From NCBI RefSeq assembly GCF_000331735.1, contig NC_020126.1, positions 3,038,001 to 3,102,000 on the forward strand: 64,000 nucleotides of DNA, given 5' to 3'. Both the position numbers and the translations under genes were made by a program. Shown here piece by piece: positions 58,462 to 64,000 of this stretch (the first letter of the stretch is position 1; every line of letters begins with the position of its first letter). Source of the DNA: Myxococcus stipitatus DSM 14675. GTDB lineage: Bacteria > Myxococcota > Myxococcia > Myxococcales > Myxococcaceae. The notes beneath the pieces were generated by a model. That model did no database searches, had not been told where the DNA came from, and saw nothing but the letters and a program-made list of their open reading frames with translations.

Positions 58462-59376
58462 TCAATCCAGGGTCGTCGCACCCCGAAGCAGGGCACGCTT
58501 CAGCCGCAGCCAGTGCTCATCGGCGCGGCCTTGCGCGAGGGTGGGGGCGTCGAGCGCGAAGTTCTTCCAGTCCACCTCTGGGTCGAGCGGGAACTCGCCC
58601 CGGAGATAGGTGTCGCTCCAGTGGCCGTGCTTCTCCGCGAAGACGCGCCGGAGCAGCTGCGCGGGCAGTCGCACGTCCTCCGCGAGCAGGACCGCGTCGA
58701 AGAGGTCCTTGCCCTGGGGATACGAGTCGTTGGTGAGCCAGAGCAGCTTCGACGCGAGTGACTCCGCGGGCGAGGCGCCGCGCAGCGTGACGTCCTCCAC
58801 CGTCAGCGAGACGGGGGCGTCGCACATCCGCTCGTTGAAGACGATGTCGACCTGGACCGTGTCCCGGAGGTGTCCTCTCCAGGTCCATGGGAAGGTCAGC
58901 CGCCGGCCCTCGGCCCGCTCGTAGGTCCAGATGGCGTCGACGGGAATGGACTCGGGCTCCACGGGGAGGCCTTCGTCTCGCAGGGCCTGGGTCACGGCCT
59001 GGCGCAGCTCGGTGAAGAGGCGCTGTCCGTCGTCCGACTCGGGGCCGATGGTCTCCGGGATGACGACCAGGTCGATGTCCTTCGCGGGCCGGGCGCGTGC
59101 GCCATACCAGAGCTCCAGGGCGATGCTGCCGCGCACCACGAGATGCTCCGCCACGCTCGAGCGCCCGATGCCCGCAAGGGACTTGCGCAAGAGTCTGGAG
59201 CGCGTGGCCCTGAAGGAGGCTTCCTCCTCCTCGTTCTCGAAGCGGGGCGTGGCTTTGACGTAGGCGGCTCCGTAGTGCTTCAGCGCCGGGTCGAACACAT
59301 TGGTTCTTCGCGCATCTTGCGCAAAGCCCTTGGGCAGCCACTTGCGGGGGTATCCGGGGTCATCGGGTCGGGTCAT
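58462..59376 (-). CDS. Solitary AbiEii/AbiGii-type nucleotidyltransferase
   Basis: A 304-residue protein with the nucleotidyltransferase signature VVRGSIALELWYGARARPAKDIDLV: GS at 83-84 and D-x-D at 100-102. The fold then continues through a DTVQVDIVF strand and a KLLWLTNDSYPQGKDLFD segment of the AbiEii family. These enzymes are the toxins of type IV toxin-antitoxin and abortive-infection systems and transfer nucleotides to tRNA or RNA ends. No AbiEi antitoxin gene lies next to it. The start has AGGAGG 8 nt upstream. Confidence 0.78.
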   Translation of the reverse strand: MTRPDDPGYPRKWLPKGFAQDARRTNVFDPALKHYGAAYVKATPRFENEEEEASFRATRSRLLRKSLAGIGRSSVAEHLVVRGSIALELWYGARARPAKDIDLVVIPETIGPESDDGQRLFTELRQAVTQALRDEGLPVEPESIPVDAIWTYERAEGRRLTFPWTWRGHLRDTVQVDIVFNERMCDAPVSLTVEDVTLRGASPAESLASKLLWLTNDSYPQGKDLFDAVLLAEDVRLPAQLLRRVFAEKHGHWSDTYLRGEFPLDPEVDWKNFALDAPTLAQGRADEHWLRLKRALLRGATTLD

Positions 59377-59498
59377 GGGAACGTCCTCCTGGAAGTCCGG
59401 GTTGGCCGACGGTGCCTCGTTCAGGCCGCTGACAAGCCTTGCCTCGCTCACGGCGGGGCGTGATGCTTCCACCCCCCCGCCCTCCGAGGAGAACGCCC

Positions 59499-60908
59499 AT
59501 GAACCGCACGACCCGATTCTCGCTCCTCGCGCTCCTGGCGGGGGCCTCGGCCTGCTCGGAGTCGGAGGACCCCTGTGGTGTCCGCGACTCCCAGCCGGGG
59601 TATGGCGAGCACGCGCCCTTCGATGCCCGCGCCCAGGTGCGGCGCGTGGACTGTGGCTTCCAGAGCAGCGTGAATGACCTGGCCGTGGGCGCGGATGGCT
59701 CCGTGTGGCTTCGGCGGGGAGAGTTCGAGAACCGGGGGGAGGAGAGCTTCTTCGCGCCACCGCTGAAGCGGCTCACGCACGTGGGCGGCGATGGGGCGAT
59801 TCTGGGGGAGCTGGCGCTGCCGGACCATGTGGCCCGCCACGTGGTGCACCCCAGCGGTGAGCTCACCGTCTTCGGCTGGGAGAAGGAGGAGGACGTCGCG
59901 GTCATCCAGGTCCGTCGCCTGCGCCCGGATGGCTCCGTGGTGACGGAGAGACGCTTCACCCAGGACCTGTCCACGGAGCAGCGCCTCGACTTCGTCGCCA
60001 AGGCGGACGGCTCCGTGACGCGGACGACGGTGGGGGAGGCGGAGCGCCGGGCCGTCGTCCTGCTCGCGCGGGCGGACGGAGAAGACACGGTCTTCCTCTG
60101 GGCGCTGAATGGAATCCGCGTTGGACGGCTCGATGCCTCGTTGGCGACGCGCTGGCTCAGCCCCGTGGCGCCGTCGGTCTCGCTGAAGGTCAACACGTGG
60201 GAGGAGATGACGGCGGTGGGGGCGCCCTGGGTGGGCTGGGGGCTGGACGTGGACGAGCAGGGCCGGGCCCATGTCGCCACCCCGCTGACCGGTTACCAGC
60301 GGCGCGCCTATGTGGACGTGTTCGGTCGGGAGCCCGCGGGCGCGAAGGAGCGCGCCTTCCTGCTGTCTTCGTTCTCTCCCACGGGAGAGCCCCTCTCCGC
60401 GCGCGCGGTGGCCGCACAAGCGCCCCAGGAGATTGTCGGCCTGGTGGTGCGCGACGGCGCCTTTGCCTTGGGTGCGAGCGAGCGTGCCGCGGTGGGCGGC
60501 CGTGCCGAGACTCCGGACCTGTACTTCGCTTCGGGGCGGCTCGATGGGGCCATGCAGGACGACGTCGTCCGCGCGCTGGACGTTGACCGGGACGATGAGC
60601 CCACGGCCTTCTTCGCCTGTGGCCAGGGCCGCTACTGCTTCGCGGGCCACACGGCCTTCGAACCTCAGAAGACGGGCCCGGCCTGGTCGGAGGGGAAGGG
60701 GTTCCTGCTGTCCGTGGACGCGCGGGGAGAGCAACAGGGACTGACCTTCCTGGCGGGCCAGCGCGACACGCGAGTGGCAGCCGCGGGCGAGGGGCCGGAG
60801 GGCTCGGTGGTGTTCGCGTTCATCACCAACGAGCCCCCGGACCTGGCTCGGGTGCGGAATCATCTCAAGAACAACGAGACCTGGCTGGGGCGCCTGGACC
60901 ATCCATGA
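59499..60908 (+). CDS. Beta-propeller-like lipoprotein
   Basis: A 469-residue lipoprotein (MNRTTRFSLLALLAGASAC). The body consists of repeated strand units with a 'DG(S)V(W)' or 'DGS.' turn: AVGADGSVWL, VGGDGAILGELAL, RLRPDGSVVTERRF, VAKADGSVTRTTV. This is typical of beta-propellers made of 40-50-residue blades, here with about seven. GAGGAG lies 8 nt before the ATG. The function is unknown; such myxobacterial lipoproteins may be cell-surface binding proteins. Confidence 0.73.
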   Translation: MNRTTRFSLLALLAGASACSESEDPCGVRDSQPGYGEHAPFDARAQVRRVDCGFQSSVNDLAVGADGSVWLRRGEFENRGEESFFAPPLKRLTHVGGDGAILGELALPDHVARHVVHPSGELTVFGWEKEEDVAVIQVRRLRPDGSVVTERRFTQDLSTEQRLDFVAKADGSVTRTTVGEAERRAVVLLARADGEDTVFLWALNGIRVGRLDASLATRWLSPVAPSVSLKVNTWEEMTAVGAPWVGWGLDVDEQGRAHVATPLTGYQRRAYVDVFGREPAGAKERAFLLSSFSPTGEPLSARAVAAQAPQEIVGLVVRDGAFALGASERAAVGGRAETPDLYFASGRLDGAMQDDVVRALDVDRDDEPTAFFACGQGRYCFAGHTAFEPQKTGPAWSEGKGFLLSVDARGEQQGLTFLAGQRDTRVAAAGEGPEGSVVFAFITNEPPDLARVRNHLKNNETWLGRLDHP

Positions 60909-60961
60909 CGGGGCGCGGAGTGCCGCCTCGGCGTCACATGAAGCCGGACCGGCTCGTGGCG

Positions 60962-61453
60962 CTACCACCCCCAGACGAGTGTCAGCGCCACGAGGCCGGA
61001 GCAGCCCCGCAGCGGCGTGCTCGAGCCACCGCCCAGGCCCATCAGCCGATGGACCGACGCCCACTCGGAGACGAAGTCCTGACGCGTCTTCACGTGCTGG
61101 GGGGAGAGGGGCCAGGCTTCCACGGGGTGCGTCAGGGACTCCTTCAGGGACTCGGCGCGCGCTTGCAGCTCGTTGGCGGAGCGGGCGAGGTGCTCGGCTT
61201 GGAGAGGGCACGGTGGGTGCGCCTCCGGGTCTGGTGACGAATGAGCCTCACTGGCGCGTGACAGGAGCTCGCCCAGGGTCTCGACCGTCTCCGCCGAGAA
61301 CGCGACACGGGCATCGGTATTGGGGTCGGTGCAGAGCTCGGAGACGAGCTCGTGAAGCCTCGCGAGCCCCGCCCAGCTGAGCCACATCCCGTGCTCCAGG
61401 GCGGGCCCTTCGAGGTGAACGACCCACTTCGGATGGATGTCCTCGGAATTCAT
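60962..61453 (-). CDS. Hypothetical protein
   Basis: A 163-residue protein of mostly helical character with a long amphipathic stretch (SAETVETLGELLSRASEAHSS, then HLARSANELQARAESLKESL) and a hydrophobic, Cys-containing C-terminus that could be one membrane helix. No family is recognised, and coding status rests mainly on reading-frame length and composition. Confidence 0.5.
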   Translation of the reverse strand: MNSEDIHPKWVVHLEGPALEHGMWLSWAGLARLHELVSELCTDPNTDARVAFSAETVETLGELLSRASEAHSSPDPEAHPPCPLQAEHLARSANELQARAESLKESLTHPVEAWPLSPQHVKTRQDFVSEWASVHRLMGLGGGSSTPLRGCSGLVALTLVWGW

Positions 61454-61597
61454 ACCCCCGGTAGTCTATCCGTGCGCCCGAGCGGGGAGCCCCGTGGACT
61501 TTTCGAGGCGCCGTGTCGATCTGTGTCCTTCAGGTTCGTCGCAGCCCGGGAGGTGCTTCTCGTGCCTCCTCGTTCAACCCATTCCCCGGAGCTTCAC

Positions 61598-61963
61598 ATG
61601 TCCTACATCGATGGTTTCGTTGCAGCCGTGCCGAACGCGAACAAGGAGAAGTTCATCGAGCATGCGCGCAAGGGGGACTCGGTCTTCATCGAACACGGCG
61701 CCCTCCGGGTCATCGAGTGCTGGGGGGACGACGTGCCGAACGGCAAGGTCACCGACTTCCGCCGGGCCGTCCAGGCGAAGGACGATGAGACGGTGGTGTT
61801 CTCGTGGGTGGAGTGGCCCGACAAGGCCGCCCGCGATGCCGGCATGGAGAAGGTGATGAACGACCCCCGCCTCAGCCCGGAGAACACCCCCATGCCGTAT
61901 GACGGCCAGCGGCTCATCTACGGCGGCTTCGTGCCCGTGGTGGAGTTCAGCAAGAACAAGTAG
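61598..61963 (+). CDS. DUF1428 protein
   Basis: A 121-residue protein of the DUF1428 family (ferredoxin-like fold, as in E. coli YbaA). The pattern is clear: MSYIDGFVAAVPNANKE, the ALRVIECWGDDVPNGK segment, ETVVFSWVEWPDKAAR and MPYDGQRLIYGGFVPVV. The family has no known activity. The start at 61598 has GGAG 7 nt upstream; the frame is open far upstream (to 61352). It is divergent from the hypothetical gene at 60962. Confidence 0.82.
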   Translation: MSYIDGFVAAVPNANKEKFIEHARKGDSVFIEHGALRVIECWGDDVPNGKVTDFRRAVQAKDDETVVFSWVEWPDKAARDAGMEKVMNDPRLSPENTPMPYDGQRLIYGGFVPVVEFSKNK

Positions 61964-61982
61964 CGGCAGTCCCGCTGCGAGC

Positions 61983-62390
61983 TCAGCTCATCTTCTCGAG
62001 GAGGGCTCGCAGCTCCGCCTGCTGGGCGGCGCTCAGCCTTCCGAGCTTGAGGGCAAAGGCCTCCGAGAGGAGGGCGTTGCCCTGCTGCATCACCCTGCGG
62101 CCGGCCGAGGTCAGCTCCAGCCGGTGCCGCCGCAGGTCCGCGGTATCAATTTCACGGCGCAGGAAGCCCGCGGCCTCGAGCCGCTTCACGTACAGCGTCA
62201 CCGAGGGCTTGGGGATGCAGAGGGACGCGGCCAGCTCGGCCGGGTAGGGGTGGTCGTCCACCTCCGAGAGCACGAACAGCTCCTTCGTCTCGACGCCCAG
62301 CGCGGTGATGTCGGCGGCGACACTGGCTATCACCGACATCAACAGTCGGTGGTTCAGGCTCCAGATTTTCGCGGGGTCGATTTTCGCCAT
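61983..62390 (-). CDS. MarR-family transcriptional regulator
   Basis: A 135-residue MarR-type regulator. The winged helix is seen in ELAASLCIPKPSVTLYVKRL, followed by the beta-wing RREIDTADLRRHRLELT and a C-terminal dimerisation helix. ATG at 62390 is preferred over 62426, which lies in the operator region. It is divergent from an aldo/keto reductase with a palindrome-rich 92-bp region between, so it probably represses that gene and itself in response to a small molecule. Confidence 0.85.
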   Translation of the reverse strand: MAKIDPAKIWSLNHRLLMSVIASVAADITALGVETKELFVLSEVDDHPYPAELAASLCIPKPSVTLYVKRLEAAGFLRREIDTADLRRHRLELTSAGRRVMQQGNALLSEAFALKLGRLSAAQQAELRALLEKMS

Positions 62391-62407
62391 GGCTCGTTGC
62401 GCGGAAA

Positions 62408-62446
62408 TTGGTTCCACATTAACCAAGTTCCAGATTGAACTAGTTC
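62408..62446. promoter_or_regulatory. Operator cluster between MarR and aldo/keto reductase genes
   Basis: TTGGTT (62408-62413), 7 nt, AACCAA (62421-62426) is a 6-bp dyad. GTTC (62427-62430) pairs with GAAC (62437-62440), and GAACTAGTTC (62437-62446) is a perfect 10-bp palindrome. These are the likely MarR binding sites. Confidence 0.55.
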
Positions 62447-62482
62447 GTCGTCCTCACAATGTAGCACCCCTTGGAGCCCTCC

Positions 62483-63568
62483 ATGCCGCTCAACCACTAC
62501 GTGACGCTGGGCCGCTCCGGCCTGCGCGTGAGTCCCCTCTGTCTCGGTGCCATGACTTTCGGCGAGGACCTCGGCTGGGGCTCGAGCGTCGAGGAGTCGC
62601 AGACCATCATCGACCGCTTCATCGACCTGGGCGGCAACTTCATCGACACGGCGAACTTCTATACGAAGAGCCACTCCGAGAAGATTCTGGGCGACCACGT
62701 CGGGCGCCACCCTGCTCGCAGGGACCGGCTGGTGCTCGCGACGAAGTTCAGCGGGAACCTCTACCCGGGGGACCCGAACGGCGGTGGCTCTGGCCGCAAG
62801 TCCATCCTCGCGGCTTGCGAGAACTCGCTCCGTCGCCTGCAGACGGACTACATCGACCTCTACTGGCTGCACAACTGGGACGTCCACACGCCCATCGACG
62901 AGACGATGGCGGCGCTCGAGGACCTCGTGCGCGCGGGCAAGGTCCGCTACATCGGCGTCTCGGATACGCCCGCGTGGAAGATTGCCCAGGCGAACGTGAT
63001 GGCGCACTTCCGCGGGTGGTCCTCCTTCGTCGGGCTCCAGATTGAGTACTCGCTGCTGGAGCGCAGCGTGGAGCAGGAATTGGTGCCCATGGCGCTCGAG
63101 CTCGGGCTGGGCATCACGCCGTGGTCGCCCCTCAAGAGCGGCGCGCTCAGTGGCAAGTACACGCGCGCGAACGCGGGAACGCAGAAGGGCGACCGCGGTG
63201 CCTTCGTGCAGTCGGCCTTGAGCGAGAAGACCTACGCCGTCGTCGACGCGCTGGAGATCATCGCGCGAGAGCAGGGGACCACGGTGGCGCGCGTGGCGCT
63301 GGCGTGGGTCCAGTCCCAGCCGGGCGTGAGCTCGACCATCATCGGCGCGCGGCGGCTGTCGCAGCTGGAGGACAACGTGGGCGCGCTCGACGTCAGGTTG
63401 ACCGCCGAGCAGCTCGCCCGCCTCGATGCGCTCACGAAGCCCGCCTTCGGGTTCCCGCAGAGCATGCAGCCCATCTTCCCCGCCATCCACAATGGTGGCA
63501 CGACGGTGAACGGGGTCTTCATGGAGGCGTCGCCCTACGGGGTGGTGAAGGGCGAGAAGCCCTACTGA
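62483..63568 (+). CDS. Aldo/keto reductase
   Basis: A 361-residue aldo/keto reductase with the full catalytic tetrad: Asp55 and Tyr60 in NFIDTANFYTK, Lys88 in LATKFSG, His130 in DLYWLHNWD. The NADPH-binding end motif STIIGARR is present. Barrel strands are easy to follow and the length is normal. GGAG lies 7 nt before the ATG. It is controlled presumably by the divergent MarR regulator, with the operator cluster directly upstream. Substrate unknown; carbonyl detoxification is likely. Confidence 0.9.
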   Translation: MPLNHYVTLGRSGLRVSPLCLGAMTFGEDLGWGSSVEESQTIIDRFIDLGGNFIDTANFYTKSHSEKILGDHVGRHPARRDRLVLATKFSGNLYPGDPNGGGSGRKSILAACENSLRRLQTDYIDLYWLHNWDVHTPIDETMAALEDLVRAGKVRYIGVSDTPAWKIAQANVMAHFRGWSSFVGLQIEYSLLERSVEQELVPMALELGLGITPWSPLKSGALSGKYTRANAGTQKGDRGAFVQSALSEKTYAVVDALEIIAREQGTTVARVALAWVQSQPGVSSTIIGARRLSQLEDNVGALDVRLTAEQLARLDALTKPAFGFPQSMQPIFPAIHNGGTTVNGVFMEASPYGVVKGEKPY

Positions 63569-63724
63569 GGCACCCCTCGGGGCGCCGGAGTCGGGTTCCA
63601 CGCACGAATGCACGGTGGCTGGGGCTCTGTCGCGTGTTCGACAGTCCCCCCGGCCTCCCGCCGCATGTGAGGGACGGCTGTCTTCGTCTGGGGTTACACG
63701 ACGAACAGATTGCCCCTGGAGCCC

Positions 63725-64000
63725 ATGAAGACTTCCGAGCTGACGACACGTTTCATCCGAGGCGGAGTGTTGTGCCTGACGCTGGTGGGTGGCGTCTCCC
63801 CAGGCCTGGTGTTGGCGCAGGACTCGAACGCGGTGCAGCCGTATGTGCTGGCCGCGAAGCGCCTCTACAACGACCTCCAATATGAGCAGGCATTGGAGCA
63901 GATCACCCGAGGCAAGCGCATCTCCCATGGGCCGGGGGATGACGCCCTGCTGTCGCTCTATGAAGGCATCATCCAGGCGGACCTCGGAGAGCCGGGCTTG
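63725..64000 (+). CDS. 5' end of an exported helical protein (runs off the window)
   Basis: 92 codons in an open frame that reaches the right edge. It starts MKTSELTTRFIRGGVLCLTL and has a signal peptide with a cleavable VLAQ region. A helical pair with TPR-like character follows: YVLAAKRLYNDLQYEQALEQITRG and DDALLSLYEGIIQADLG. This resembles exported TPR proteins common in myxobacteria. GGAG lies 3 nt before the ATG, a rather short spacing. The 156-bp gap before it shows nothing else. Confidence 0.7.
   Translation, partial: MKTSELTTRFIRGGVLCLTLVGGVSPGLVLAQDSNAVQPYVLAAKRLYNDLQYEQALEQITRGKRISHGPGDDALLSLYEGIIQADLGEPGL

Noticed and set aside
1-64000. tRNA, rRNA and CRISPR arrays
   Set aside because: No cloverleaf, rRNA signature or regularly spaced repeats were recognised by reading; a dedicated RNA search could still find a small RNA.

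Overview
This is a GC-rich, tightly packed bacterial chromosome segment with long reading frames and third positions dominated by G and C. It is most likely from a myxobacterium of the Myxococcus/Corallococcus/Pyxidicoccus type. The main reasons are the many small Cys-containing lipoproteins, a DUF1552/DUF1592 pair, a DUF6289-type lipoprotein, TPR-rich proteins and several solitary regulators. No rRNA, tRNA or CRISPR array was recognised.

Region by region. 1-5.3 kb: end of a DUF3237-like gene, then a leftward operon of five enzymes (heme-oxygenase-like diiron protein, 4-oxalocrotonate-type tautomerase, membrane desaturase, metallo-beta-lactamase-fold hydrolase, PLP decarboxylase). Two of its junctions are GTGA overlaps, and it looks like a small uncharacterised biosynthetic operon. 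5.9-14.2 kb: hrpA helicase, a large protein with a possible Cys-His-Asp site, an NTF2-like secreted protein, and a lactonase-like hydrolase divergent from an AraC regulator. 14.2-15.95 kb: a lower-GC divergent nitrilase gene bracketed by an exact 20-bp direct repeat whose left copy covers the AraC stop codon. 17.4-22.3 kb: the most interesting locus, a leftward RiPP-type operon with two tandem HEXXH proteins (each with a PqqD-like C-terminus), a 51-residue candidate precursor peptide and a FAD-dependent amine oxidase. The first three genes are linked by ATGA overlaps.

22.5-33.6 kb: small secreted Cys-rich proteins, a thioesterase, the DUF1552/DUF1592 pair, large lipoproteins, a zinc-finger membrane protein and a DUF3892 protein. 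33.8-44.9 kb: TrmJ-like RNA methyltransferase, a secreted metallo-beta-lactamase-fold protein, an alpha/beta hydrolase, a ChaN-like lipoprotein, LysR/aldo-keto reductase and radical SAM/TetR divergent pairs, and a von Willebrand A lipid- or surface-associated protein. 44.95-46.17 kb: an IS630-family element with a frameshifted transposase; its right end supplies the stop codon of a TMTC-like membrane-TPR protein. 48-64 kb: a decayed virginiamycin-B-lyase-like remnant, a zinc metalloprotease lipoprotein, a large unassigned protein, a methyltransferase, an AraC remnant, a TrmB regulator coupled to an aspartyl protease, a solitary AbiEii-type nucleotidyltransferase, a MarR/aldo-keto reductase pair and a gene running off the right edge.

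Starts were moved inward wherever a ribosome binding site, signal peptide or family alignment argued for it. All functional names come from motif reading, without database searches.
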